The position numbers and the translations under genes are program-made. Of a stretch of DNA of 64,000 nt, positions 1-11,179 are shown in pieces. Source of the stretch: Sialis fuliginosa (taxonomy: Eukaryota; Arthropoda; Insecta; Megaloptera; Sialidae). How positions within the stretch are numbered: the first letter of the stretch is position 1; each line of letters starts with the position of its first letter. The DNA is taken from positions 746,501 to 810,500 of the forward strand of contig OY540822.1 of the NCBI GenBank assembly GCA_961205875.1, read 5' to 3'. Under the pieces are notes generated by a model. That model was not told where the DNA came from. It was given only the letters and a program-made list of their open reading frames with translations, and did not search any database.

Positions 1-607
1 GTTTCTATATCTTTTTTTCGATTGGTGACTCATCATTTAGTAAATGTGTTATTTTAATTTTATCTTTATAAGAAGTATTCGTAGTACCTACATTTTCCAA
101 TGCAATAGCCCTTTTTTCTAAAAAAATTAAAAAATATTCTAGCGTAAGTAAATTATTAGCATTTCTTTCCAGCTCATAAGCTTTATGTGTCTCAAAATCT
201 AATTTTTGAAACAACATATAGACTAAAATTAAATTCCAATGCTCAACTGGCACTAACATTGAAGACAATGCATTAATATGCTGCCTTACCCTAACATAAA
301 ATTCCCTTATCGCAGAAGAAGTGGCTTTTTGTATATTAAAAATATCAAATAATTGTTTTATATGAGTATTTATTATATTTAATTTATTTTCGTACCTATT
401 TTTCAAAATATTTAATGCAATTGAGTAATTATCATCTGTTAATGATAGCGATTCAATAAGATGAAAAGGTTCGCCCTGTACATATGACCTTAAATAATAT
501 AATTTTTGTACATTAGATAGTTTTGAATGATTATGAATTAATGCATTAAACATATCAAAAAAGGAACTCCAATCTGAACAATTACCAGTAAATACCTGTA
601 ACTTCAT
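1..607 (-). pseudogene. Older BEL/Pao element: gag fragment, 3' portion (interrupted)
   Basis: Minus-strand open frame reading into the window edge, so its downstream part lies outside. It contains the gag-like block typical of BEL/Pao polyproteins (DUF1759 type): FTGNCSDWSSFFDMF, then LSNVQKLYYLRSYVQGEP and an LKNRYEN segment, which parallel residues of the intact BEL gag at 998-6199 (FDGSCEDWLPFHDTF, LSNIQKFHYL). The first ~22 residues of the long frame (608-673) are not gag but read-through from the LTR of the younger BEL element. Its N-terminal part continues at 6967-7306. The two pieces are one gene split by the 608-6966 insertion. Protease, RT and integrase of this copy would lie left of the window. 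Confidence 0.8.
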
Positions 608-981
608 TGTTATGGATGCAATGTGTAAATGATTGTAGATGTTAAATTTTGTAAGATTATTTATTATTATCACTTTACAAACACTAAATATATTGCTTAA
701 CTTAACATAATATAAAAGTAATCAAAACTAGTGAATTATTTCTCTCTAGAGTCGAGAAACTCTTCATTACACTATATCACGTGTAAAAGTTGCCTTCTGT
801 ATAGCGGCGAGAAAGCTGTATTGCTAAAGTTACACTATAGAACGTGTACGATTGTACTCTCTATTGCTGCGAGAATGCTAATGGCGTCTCCCGCATGCAT
901 AGACGCTTAGCAGCGGTGGCGCTGCGTACTAGCGCGGTAGCGTCGTGCATGCTCGGCAACGATCGGGAAATATGGCGCGCA
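608..981 (-). repeat. 3' LTR of the young BEL/Pao element
   Basis: On the minus strand this reads TGCGCGCC...CCATAACA, i.e. TG...CA ends. It matches 6593-6966 over its full 374 bp with no difference that I can find by eye. The external flank shares only CAT with the other side (605-607 and 6967-6969), so a full 4-6 bp target duplication is not evident. LTR identity implies recent insertion. Confidence 0.93.
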
Positions 982-997
982 CTTTGAATATAAAAAG

Positions 998-3900
998 TTA
1001 CTTTAATCCCGAACATGCCGCCCCACTTGAAAGTTGATCGTGTACTTTCAAATCATCATCGATCGGTAAAATACATAGTTTTGACACTGCACGTTTGTAG
1101 CTGCCATTCTTGGTCATGACCGTTGCTACTCTCGTGATGCCGTCTTGTCCTGGATGCACTTGTACAATGCGGCCTAGACACCACATTGTAGGCGGAGTGT
1201 TGTCTTCGTGCACTAACACCATAGTACCCAGTTCTAGATTACTTGTAGAAGTGCGCCATTTGGAGCGCTGTTGCAGAGTGTGTAGATATTCCGCTGACCA
1301 GCGACGCCAGAAGTGTTGCAATTGGACTTGCACTCGTTGCCAGCGTGACAAGCGGTTCTCGTGTAAGCCTGTCAAGTCTGGTTCACATATAGCTGCTGGT
1401 GAATCGCCTATTAGGAAATGACCAGGGGTCAAAGGAGATAGATCGTTGGGATCGTCGGTCAATGGACATATAGGACGTGAATTAAGACATGATTCTATCT
1501 GAGATAGCAATGTGTACATTTTTTCAAAAGTAAAATATACTCCTGCCGTAATTCTTTTTAAATGGAATTTAAACGATTTTACACCGGCCTCCCACAACCC
1601 GCCAAAGTTAGGAGCTCGAGGTGGTGAAAAATGCCAATTAATAGATAAATTGGATAAATAATGTATGATTTGATTCTGGTGACATTCATCTAAGAATAAA
1701 TTGTATAGCTCATTTAATTCTCGTTTTGCACCAACAAAGTTAGTGCCGTTGTCACAATATATGTTTGTGACCTTGCCACGTCTAGAAATAAATCGCTTTA
1801 AAGAATTAATGAAGGATTGTGTAGTGAGATCACCCACCAACTCGATGTGTACTGCCTTTGTCACTAGACAAACGAAGATCGCGGCGTAAGCCTTAACAGT
1901 ACGTTTACTCCGATTATTGTTTTGTAAAATATAAAGTGGACCAAAGAAGTCGATACCCGTATTCTGAAATGTTCGCGCTGGATTTATGCGATGATGAGGT
2001 AAATTGCCCATCATGGGTTGATTATATTTTACTTTGGATTTAAAGCAAGTAATGCATTTATGAATTATTGATTTGGTTAATTGACGACCATTTATAGGCC
2101 AATATTGAAGACGAAAAGAAGCTAGTAATAATTGCGTACCGGCGTGTAATTGTTTAATGTGTTCATTTCGAATCATTAATTCTGTAAGAATGTGTTTTCC
2201 CGGTAATATGATTGGATGTTTTTGATTGTATGGTAAGTCGGAATAAGTCAGTCTACCTCCCACTCTCAACAAACCATTGTCATCAAGAAAAGGTTGTAAA
2301 TTAAGTAAACTACTCTTGTTATCGATATTACCTCTTTGTTGTAATGCACGGAATTCTGAATTGAAACATTGTAATTGTGCAAGCTTGATTAGAACCTCGG
2401 TTGCGTGATCGAGTTCTTCTACAGACAATTGATTATAATTGCGACGTAATTTGTTTTTCGCATTATGAACGAACCTGAAAATGTACGCTGTTACTCGCTG
2501 TAACCTTTTAAAAGATGAATATCTATTAAAAATGTTAAAATCGTGGACGTTAGCAGTCAATGTGGTAGTAATTCTTTGCTCGGGAATTTGATCGTCCGGG
2601 AAAGAATTGTTATCTAGTACAGGTATAGTAGGCTCTTGAAGCCAATCGGGCCCTGACCACCACAATGAAGACGTTATAAGACGCTTGGGTGATAAACCTC
2701 GCGAGAGTATATCCGCAGGATTATCCTTTGAACTGACATGTTTCCAGCACCAATCGTGCGAAACATCTTGAATCTCAGCCACGCGGTTGGCTACGAATGT
2801 TTTCCATTTATTTGACGGAGCATTTAGCCAGGCTAAGACAATTCTGGAATCTGTCCAGCAATAAATATTATTGTTTACTGACATGTTTATTGAAGTCAGA
2901 AATTTCTTCATTAAAGTGGACAATAAAACCGCACCGCATAATTCTAGTCGCGGTAGAGTGAGTTTTTTGATTGGAGCGACTCTAGATTTAGAGCAAACTA
3001 GATAAGTGTTGACTCGATCATTGCACTTATTTCTGATATAGATACAAGCTGCGTAAGCTTGTTCACTAGCATCGCAAAAGCCATGTACTTGAAACATAGA
3101 ACCTTCTGCATTATTGAAGATAAAGCGAGGAATATTCAACTGTGTAATTAATGGTAAACTAGTATGATACGAATTCCACTCTTGAATGAGCTTATCTGGC
3201 AACACCTCGTCCCAAGATAGGTTGTGTTTCCAGAGTTGCTGTAAAAAGATCTTTAAAGTAACTATCATTGGACCAACAAGTCCGAGAGGGTCAAATATTT
3301 TTGAAATCTCAGAAATGATATATCGTTTGGTAACTGTTGTTGGATTTGTACTAGTTGATACCTTATATTGAAAGATATCTTTGAGTGGATTCCACCATAA
3401 ACCTAATGTCTTTACAATTGAATCTGAATCGAAATTAATGAATGAATTGATTTCTACCTGATTGGGTAAGAGACCTTCTAATAGTTTTGGATCATTGCTA
3501 CACCACTTACGCAAATGAAAACCACCCTTTTGCAAGATTGACATTACTTGATTTCTTAATTCAATACCTTCATGAATACTGTCAGAACCAGTTAACAGAT
3601 CGTCTACATAGAAATCATTCAGAATGATGTTTGATCCAATGGGATACTGAGACTGTTCTTCATGAGCTAGTTGTTGTAAACACCGAATTGCTAAGAAAGG
3701 AGCACATGATGTTCCGTAAGTAACAGTAGAAAGGCGGTAAACATTGATTGACTTGTCGCGCTTTGGTCTCCATAAAATACGTTGGTAATCAGAATCAGAA
3801 GAATCAATTTTTATTTGCCGATACATTTTCTCGATATCGGCTGTCAAAACATACCGATGAAATCTGAATCTAACTAATAGTGTGAATAAATCTGCCTGAA

Positions 3901-6199
3901 TAGTTGGTCCTACCGCTAAGGTTTCATTTAAAGATATGCCAGTACTGGATTGAACTGAACCATCAAAAACAACTCGTAATTTGGTCGTGGAGCTAGTCTC
4001 CTTTATGACGGCATGATGTGGTAAATAAAAATGATTGTTTTGCGGCAGTGTATCTTCTAATTTAGATACATATTCCATATGACCAAGAGCTAGATATTCA
4101 TTAATGAAATTGAAATATTGATCTTTCAACGGAATATTATTGTCTAGACGTTTCTCGAGACTGTGGAAACGCCTTATTGCTACTTGTAAGGAATTTCCTA
4201 GATTTAATTCCTTATAAAATGGTAGTTTAACAACAAATTTACCGGTAATATCTCTAGATGTATTATCGATAAAATGCTGTTCGCAAAACGATTGTTCGTC
4301 ACCTAACGCAGGTACAGTCGAACAATCTTCTACTTGCCAAAATCGCGATAGTTGATAATCTAAATTCTCACTATTGTCATGAGATAGCATAGCTAGATTA
4401 TTTACTTGAGAACGTATTGAAGATGACTCACACGAAGCCCTCCCTGATAGGATCCATCCTAGTTTGGATTCGCGCAAGTATAGATTGGAAGATTTATTGT
4501 TTAACCCTCTAAATTGCCCTTCTAGTACTTCCCAAAATATTTCAGCACCTAGCAGAATTTCAATTTTATCTGGTATATGAAAAGTAGGATCTGCTAGTTG
4601 AATATCATTTGGTATATTGAGAGTTTGTAAATTTAATTTACTGCTTGGCAAATCGTTCGTAATTTTACGTAAAATGTAACATTGGACTACAGAACGATAA
4701 TTTTTATTGAATCGTGACTGTATATGAATGCTGGCAGAATGATTGATGACAGAGGATGACTGATTGATACCGCAAAGTGGTATATTGACTCGCGTACGCT
4801 TAAGTTGCAAACGTTGACATAAAGCTTCAGTCATGAAACACGACTGAGACCCTGAATCTAGTAATGCTCGAACTACTTGCACATTGCCATGACTGTCTAG
4901 AACATTTATTAATGCTGTGGCTAATACTACATTCGAAGTACCAAAAGAATGACCGCTATTGACCGCTGTCGTTTCATTGTGAGAATGAGAAATAGACTGG
5001 TCCTTATTCTCTGAATTGTGTAATAAGGTATTATGTTTAGCCTTGCACTCCTTACATACACCGTATTTACAGCTAGTGATTGCATGACCCGGTCTCAAGC
5101 AATTGAAACATAATTTTAGCCTTCCTACTTGTTCTCTGCGTTGAATAATTGTAAGTTTTAAAAACTCTTTACATTGATAAATAGTATGAGATTGCTTGCA
5201 AAAATAACAAGAAAGCTGTGTCATTGTGTGATATGATGACCTTTGTGACGTATTATTAGTTTTTTTGAATTTATCAAAGTTATTGTTAATAGAACGGTTA
5301 CTTGTACTTGCTTGATTGTTATTGATAGCTTCTAATATCTGACATCGTTGTAACAAAAAACTAGATAAATCGTTTATTTTAGGAAATTCGTCTTTTATAG
5401 TGCATGAATACGTTTCCCACTCGCGTTTGGTTATAGTATCAAACTTTGTCGTTATAAGATAGATAATTATAGCATCCCAAGAATCAGTTGGTAAACCTAA
5501 CGACCTTAATGAGCGCAAATGTTTTTGAAAATTGTCGGAAAGCGATCTAAGTAATATAGCTGATTCTTTAGTTATTACATTTATATCGAATAATGCCCTT
5601 AAATGCGTTTGCATTATTGCTCGTTTATTTTGAAACCGCTCAATCAGCAATTTCCAAGCTAACCCATAGTTTGCTGATGAGATTTCGATTGATTGAATGA
5701 CCTCAGCAGCAATGCCTTTCAAAGATGAACTTAAATAATGGAATTTTTGAATATTAGATAACGTGTCGTCAGAATCAATTAGAGATGAAAATGTATCATG
5801 AAATGGCAACCAATCCTCGCAAGAACCGTCAAATTTAGGCAGAGAAATTGTAGGCAACTTGACTCGTGAAGATTGCTGTACTGATGGTACAGTCGAATTT
5901 AATTCTAGAATAGATTTTGATTCAATAAATCTATTTATTGACGAAACAAGTTCAAAATATGAATCTTCAAATTCATTTCTTTCTAGACATTGAGTTTCCG
6001 AATGATCTTTTAATTCTATAAAAGATTGTATTTCATTAAATTCTGACCATATGGGCTCTAGCTTACTAAGACGTAATTTTAATATTTGAATATCATTGTT
6101 ATTCTTGTCAAATGATAGAAAATAGTTTCTCGTACGAGTCAAATGTCCCTTCAATTGCCCGCGTTTGTGTATTAACGTTTGTAAATCTTGTTTAGACAT
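998..6199 (-). CDS. BEL/Pao retrotransposon Gag-Pol polyprotein, apparently intact
   Basis: Single uninterrupted 1733-residue frame. Domains in order: gag-like DUF1759 region (about 115-290, FDGSCEDW); zinc knuckles (C330-x2-C, then CFNCLRPGH near 364 and a further Cys/His cluster); retropepsin-type aspartic protease (DSGSQS near 447, DUF1758 type); reverse transcriptase (LRVVFDGS near 741, YVDD near 863-866); RNase H-like region (GFCDASEQAYAAC near 1040, WTDSRIVLAWL); integrase with an HHCC finger (H-x-CITCFKSK) and catalytic D (GIDFFGP near 1415), D (DNGTNF near 1482) and E (GLWEAG near 1536); C-terminal DUF5641-like block (LSRWQRVQ to LCILP). Gag and Pol are fused without a frameshift, as is usual for BEL. 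The start MSKQDLQTLI lies 394 bp inside the 5' LTR. All catalytic residues that I looked for are present, so this copy could be autonomous. Confidence 0.95.
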   Translation of the reverse strand: MSKQDLQTLIHKRGQLKGHLTRTRNYFLSFDKNNNDIQILKLRLSKLEPIWSEFNEIQSFIELKDHSETQCLERNEFEDSYFELVSSINRFIESKSILELNSTVPSVQQSSRVKLPTISLPKFDGSCEDWLPFHDTFSSLIDSDDTLSNIQKFHYLSSSLKGIAAEVIQSIEISSANYGLAWKLLIERFQNKRAIMQTHLRALFDINVITKESAILLRSLSDNFQKHLRSLRSLGLPTDSWDAIIIYLITTKFDTITKREWETYSCTIKDEFPKINDLSSFLLQRCQILEAINNNQASTSNRSINNNFDKFKKTNNTSQRSSYHTMTQLSCYFCKQSHTIYQCKEFLKLTIIQRREQVGRLKLCFNCLRPGHAITSCKYGVCKECKAKHNTLLHNSENKDQSISHSHNETTAVNSGHSFGTSNVVLATALINVLDSHGNVQVVRALLDSGSQSCFMTEALCQRLQLKRTRVNIPLCGINQSSSVINHSASIHIQSRFNKNYRSVVQCYILRKITNDLPSSKLNLQTLNIPNDIQLADPTFHIPDKIEILLGAEIFWEVLEGQFRGLNNKSSNLYLRESKLGWILSGRASCESSSIRSQVNNLAMLSHDNSENLDYQLSRFWQVEDCSTVPALGDEQSFCEQHFIDNTSRDITGKFVVKLPFYKELNLGNSLQVAIRRFHSLEKRLDNNIPLKDQYFNFINEYLALGHMEYVSKLEDTLPQNNHFYLPHHAVIKETSSTTKLRVVFDGSVQSSTGISLNETLAVGPTIQADLFTLLVRFRFHRYVLTADIEKMYRQIKIDSSDSDYQRILWRPKRDKSINVYRLSTVTYGTSCAPFLAIRCLQQLAHEEQSQYPIGSNIILNDFYVDDLLTGSDSIHEGIELRNQVMSILQKGGFHLRKWCSNDPKLLEGLLPNQVEINSFINFDSDSIVKTLGLWWNPLKDIFQYKVSTSTNPTTVTKRYIISEISKIFDPLGLVGPMIVTLKIFLQQLWKHNLSWDEVLPDKLIQEWNSYHTSLPLITQLNIPRFIFNNAEGSMFQVHGFCDASEQAYAACIYIRNKCNDRVNTYLVCSKSRVAPIKKLTLPRLELCGAVLLSTLMKKFLTSINMSVNNNIYCWTDSRIVLAWLNAPSNKWKTFVANRVAEIQDVSHDWCWKHVSSKDNPADILSRGLSPKRLITSSLWWSGPDWLQEPTIPVLDNNSFPDDQIPEQRITTTLTANVHDFNIFNRYSSFKRLQRVTAYIFRFVHNAKNKLRRNYNQLSVEELDHATEVLIKLAQLQCFNSEFRALQQRGNIDNKSSLLNLQPFLDDNGLLRVGGRLTYSDLPYNQKHPIILPGKHILTELMIRNEHIKQLHAGTQLLLASFRLQYWPINGRQLTKSIIHKCITCFKSKVKYNQPMMGNLPHHRINPARTFQNTGIDFFGPLYILQNNNRSKRTVKAYAAIFVCLVTKAVHIELVGDLTTQSFINSLKRFISRRGKVTNIYCDNGTNFVGAKRELNELYNLFLDECHQNQIIHYLSNLSINWHFSPPRAPNFGGLWEAGVKSFKFHLKRITAGVYFTFEKMYTLLSQIESCLNSRPICPLTDDPNDLSPLTPGHFLIGDSPAAICEPDLTGLHENRLSRWQRVQVQLQHFWRRWSAEYLHTLQQRSKWRTSTSNLELGTMVLVHEDNTPPTMWCLGRIVQVHPGQDGITRVATVMTKNGSYKRAVSKLCILPIDDDLKVHDQLSSGAACSGLK

Positions 6200-6592
6200 T
6201 TTGACATATAAATGTAAACAAAGACAAAATATTGAACGTCAAATTTAAACTTGTAATTGTTAATTGTTGAATAACGTGCTCCTTGAATGGCGCGTTGTAA
6301 GAATTCAAAAATATATTGTTTGCAACAATTAATTACTAGATAAATTAATATGATGCACTTGATAATTGAAATAGAATAGAACCGTGAAAATAATAAATTG
6401 TACACACTGCATTCAAATAGTAACATAGACAATATAGGTTATAGAAAATGAAATTGTTCAAAGGATTGACGACTCACGTTTGCTGGTTCGATGTTGTTGA
6501 CAATACTTCGTTTCTCGTCGATGACAATATTGCGAATTCTTCCTGATGAATAGACACAAATATCGAAATCGTCCCTGGTTTCGGCACCAAAA
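6200..6592 (-). promoter_or_regulatory. BEL leader with primer-binding site
   Basis: Untranslated leader between the 5' LTR and the gag start. On the minus strand, just inside the LTR and after a short A/T spacer, lies TGGTGCCGAAACCAGGGA (6589-6572), which has the TGG start expected of a site complementary to a tRNA 3' CCA end. I cannot name the tRNA with confidence. No other gene is seen in the leader. Confidence 0.7.
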
Positions 6593-6966
6593 TGTTATGG
6601 ATGCAATGTGTAAATGATTGTAGATGTTAAATTTTGTAAGATTATTTATTATTATCACTTTACAAACACTAAATATATTGCTTAACTTAACATAATATAA
6701 AAGTAATCAAAACTAGTGAATTATTTCTCTCTAGAGTCGAGAAACTCTTCATTACACTATATCACGTGTAAAAGTTGCCTTCTGTATAGCGGCGAGAAAG
6801 CTGTATTGCTAAAGTTACACTATAGAACGTGTACGATTGTACTCTCTATTGCTGCGAGAATGCTAATGGCGTCTCCCGCATGCATAGACGCTTAGCAGCG
6901 GTGGCGCTGCGTACTAGCGCGGTAGCGTCGTGCATGCTCGGCAACGATCGGGAAATATGGCGCGCA
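6593..6966 (-). repeat. 5' LTR of the young BEL/Pao element
   Basis: Partner of 608-981, same length (374 bp) and reading the same throughout. It carries the element's promoter side for minus-strand transcription toward 6199. Minus-strand readings from inside it create spurious open frames, which are not genes. Confidence 0.93.
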
Positions 6967-7306
6967 CATTATTAGATAAATTAACTCCTAAAACATTATT
7001 TGAATTATTAGATCTAATTTCTAATACTTCCAGTTCCTTTTTTAATATAAGATCGTCAATTTTGGCAGATATCATTATATATTTTTCTTCAACATAATCT
7101 CTATCTGTCATTTGAGTATCATCTATATTCTCAAGTTGATCTTGAATGTCAATATACTTTTCATAATGCTTATTAAAGGTTTGTTGCCTTATTTTTAATT
7201 CTCTTAAATTGATGTTAAGCTCATCAATTCCGTTAATAACATTTTCTAATCTTGTCAAATGATGTTTTAAATTTGTTCTGCGTGAAATTAATTTTTCCAA
7301 AGCCAT
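6967..7306 (-). pseudogene. Older BEL/Pao element: gag N-terminus (interrupted)
   Basis: Starts MALEKLISRRTNLKHHLTRL, closely parallel to MSKQDLQTLIHKRGQLKGHLT of the intact BEL polyprotein, and runs about 113 residues before it hits the LTR of the younger element. The sequence is rich in charged, probably coiled-coil residues, as usual for BEL Gag N-termini. It rejoins at 607. A simple 3-bp CAT duplication does not restore the frame exactly, so a small change accompanied or followed the insertion, or the target duplication is not CAT. Confidence 0.75.
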
Positions 7307-7798
7307 TATGATTTTGACTAATTAAACAATTGTGTTTTGACAGATCCTAATAATATAAATTAAAGTAATGTTCTAAAACCTTCAAAAATACCCTGACAGA
7401 ATAGATAACTGTATTATTATATAACTAAGCTAACAGTTTTGCCAAAACTGACCTTCAGATTAAAAACAATAAACATATACAATTAAAATGATAATTATTT
7501 CGTTGATGATTTCCAAAATAAAATAAACACTTATCGTTTTCTTATAGCTTCTCTTCTGATACTTCTAAACACAATCCCCTTCTTCTTTAAGGCAGATCTC
7601 CAATATAAACGCCACTTCCAAGTCCAATCCTTTTTCTCTTAAGGCAGACTTCCTATATATACGCTGTTTTTTCTAAATCTAATCCTTTTCTATAAAGTAG
7701 AGTTCCAATATCCACGCTTCTCTTTCCAAAACCAAAACACCCAACAATCTCGTCAGATTTCAATCCCCGTTCTTCTATCGTCGGCTCGAAGGACCAAA
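7307..7798 (-). other. Leader of the older BEL element with primer-binding site
   Basis: Non-coding leader upstream of the older gag start. On the minus strand TGGTCCTTCGAGCCGACG begins at 7796, directly inside a TG boundary at 7799. This looks like a tRNA-primed start site and differs from that of the young BEL element, so the two BEL copies belong to different families. Confidence 0.55.
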
Positions 7799-8074
7799 TG
7801 ATAAATACTTAGTGTGTAAAACTAAATACTTATGTATATTCGCTGACTTTTAATTGAAACACTGACAAATTATTAAGTATTTTTATTTTTACAACGATAT
7901 ATTTTTCAATGTATAAATTTTCACATATTGTTGTTCTTATTGATTTTGTTTCTATCAAAAAACAGCTTTCACAACCAACTATGTTAATCGTTAAATTAAA
8001 TCATGGGATTTAACAATGTTGAAAAATGCATTGCATGAAAGTTTAAGATTTTTTTATTATCTACAACTTTTGCA
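7799..8074 (-). repeat. Probable 5' LTR of the older BEL element
   Basis: Begins TGATAAATAC immediately outside the putative primer-binding site, with a candidate CA end near 8074. The far edge is not confirmed because its partner LTR is outside the window. Confidence 0.4.
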
Positions 8075-8299
8075 TTGTACATAATCCGCTAGGAGGTCAC
8101 ATTTCGCTGATAATAGCAAAAAACCACTATCAACCCCTAAATAGCACCCCCATTTCTCTATTTCCCATTATCTCGTGTTTAATTTTTGTTTTTTCTTTTT
8201 ATTATAACCTTAACTAAATTTTCCGACTGGTCCTTGCCTGTTATTAATTTTTATTTTTTTAGGCTTCAAAATCCGCTTTGGCACTGGTCTATAAACTCA

Positions 8300-8401
8300 A
8301 TGTGTTGTTTGGTATCATCGTGTGTTTGCTTGCTGTCCATCCTTGTGGCTGTTTTGCTGTCAGTCTTTCTATCGGCTTATTTCGGGGGTTGGTTTTGTTG
8401 A
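8300..8401 (+). CDS. Short hydrophobic peptide upstream of Gypsy-1 gag
   Basis: A 33-residue frame from ATG 8300 (an upstream in-frame ATG at 8186 would give 71 residues) ending ...SAYFGGWFC. The stretch CLLSILVAVLLSVFLSAYF is long and hydrophobic enough for one membrane segment or a signal anchor. A frame with the same residues occurs at 57121-57201 in Gypsy-2, at the same place relative to the primer-binding site. Between the two, about 13 codons differ silently and only three change the residue (A/V, F/L, L/V), which suggests selection on the peptide. The stop (8399-8401) is 6 bp before a consensus splice donor. Function unknown: it could be an upstream ORF, a leader of a spliced product, or a membrane micropeptide. 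Confidence 0.5.
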   Translation: MCCLVSSCVCLLSILVAVLLSVFLSAYFGGWFC

Positions 8402-8404
8402 ATC

Positions 8405-8413
8405 AAGGTAAGT
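8405..8413 (+). promoter_or_regulatory. Candidate 5' splice site, Gypsy-1
   Basis: AAG|GTAAGT with GT at 8408-8409 matches the metazoan donor consensus. An equivalent AAAG|GTAAGC lies at 57200-57208 in Gypsy-2, just after the same conserved peptide. A matching acceptor is not identified. Confidence 0.5.
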
Positions 8414-8600
8414 GACATTTATATTTACATATGTGCACGCCTTAATTACCTAAACTCCGATCCTAGTTATCCGTTTTTTAATATCATTCCTATATTTCTC
8501 AATCTTCGTTTACTATTTGGTATTTTATTGTCTATTTTTCGGATCACGTTACGTCTTTCAAAATTTAAACTTAACCCATAGGACCACAGGACGGGACATT

Positions 8601-8613
8601 TGGTGGAGGCGCC
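8601..8613 (+). promoter_or_regulatory. Gypsy-1 primer-binding site
   Basis: TGGTGGAGGCGCC begins 2 nt after the LTR CA end. The same 13 bases occur at 57364-57376 in Gypsy-2, again 2 nt after a CA. The tRNA is not identified. Confidence 0.65.
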
Positions 8614-8639
8614 AGTTTAGACAAACTTAATTTTTTTGA

Positions 8640-10079
<1,440 letters not shown>

Positions 10080-10084
10080 AAGCA

Positions 10085-10750
10085 ATCTCAAGAACGACCC
10101 CAGGGAAACGACCAAGGAGGGCGTATGTAACTCCGGCTACTACATCCGTCCTCTGGTCTGACCTAAAAATATTTAAACCGCTTTTTGTTCAGGGTATTGT
10201 AAAAAATAAATTAGTGAAAATTACCATTGATACTGGTTCGGCATACTCAATAGTGGGCACAGGGTTTTTTATCAAGCGAGGTTATTAAGACACCCCAAAC
10301 ACGATACTTATTTCACACCGTGGGTAAAGAGATTATAAATGAGATAGGTAGGATAAATTTGTTAATAAAATTGGGACCGTGGGAAACAGAGGGTGTAGCC
10401 TCCATAGTTGTGACATTAAATAGAAAAAATATTATTTTAGGATGCGACTTCTTAGAAAACAATAATTCAATTATAATTTTTTTAGATGATACTATAATGC
10501 TCACCAACAACCTCAACAAAAATTGCAGCATATCTATTTTAGATAAAAACATTAAAATTATAAACAACAACGACGATAAAAACATAGGAAGCGATAACAC
10601 TGCACTAGCGCATAACATAAACGATATACAGAGCTGGGAAAATATTACGTGCTTTCCGGACGATATAAAATCTAATGTAGTTAAAGTAAAAATTGCGAAG
10701 GATACAAACTGTCTCCCAGGCTGTACAATGTCATGCCCTATAATAATTAT
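10085..10750 (+). pseudogene. Gypsy-1 protease region, frameshifted
   Basis: Encodes the aspartic protease that follows Gag. The active-site motif DTGS is at 10229-10240 (frame 2), followed by AYSIVGTG. The frame then stops near 10288 while the C-terminal half continues in another frame from about 10290-10320 (GKEIINEIGRINLLIKLG ... NIILGCDFLENN, the retropepsin-like C-terminal motif). At least one frameshift lies at about 10258-10290. Homology to Gypsy-2 ends at 10750 (CCTATAATAATTA), where the foldback inserted. Confidence 0.75.
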
Positions 10751-11179
10751 TATAGGTTAGGTTAGGTTATAATTATTATGCATAAGTTTTGAGGATTGCT
10801 ACTGAAAGTACTAACCAAAACTAAAAATTCTGCATCATTCGTTTTGCCAATTTGGCTCAGGTTATCATTTTATGATATCATGTATTTTTTGGCTCAAACT
10901 GGATTTGGAGCACTTTTTCGATATTTTGAGACGGCTATAACTCGGTAAACAGTAGAGAATATTGTTTTTGTGTCTTCAGCAAAGTTGTAGGTATTGAATG
11001 GGAAAAAAAAAAATCCAAAACAAACTTACCCAAAAAATGCATCTAGTGCCTCAAAATCTTAAAAATGCACATTTTTTAGCATTTTTGATCAATAACATAG
11101 CTACACATCCACAAATATGTTTTTTTTTTCTTTTTCACTTTATTTCGAATCAAACAAATGTTTTCCAATTCATTTTATA

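Larger units (their letters stand above)
8076..8598 (+). repeat. Gypsy-1 5' LTR region (left edge approximate)
   Basis: The right edge is supported: ...GACGGGACA followed by TT and the primer-binding site, and the last ~120 bp (from about 8476) align to 20371-20492 in the 3' LTR (TATTTCTCAATCTTCG, TTTACTATT, TTATTGTCTATTTTTCGG). Upstream of that the two copies no longer resemble each other. The left edge at TGTACATAAT is chosen only because it gives a length (523 bp) like the 3' copy. It contains the hydrophobic reading frame and splice donor described below. Confidence 0.5.

Noticed and set aside
1110-1421. 103-codon plus-strand frame, and similar frames at 1701-1889 and 3186-3371
   Set aside because: They lie antisense inside the intact BEL gag-pol and show no domain of their own.
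6172-6658. Minus-strand frames in the BEL leader and LTR
   Set aside because: AT-rich read-through of leader and LTR sequence; one is the LTR copy of the same artefact at 608-673.
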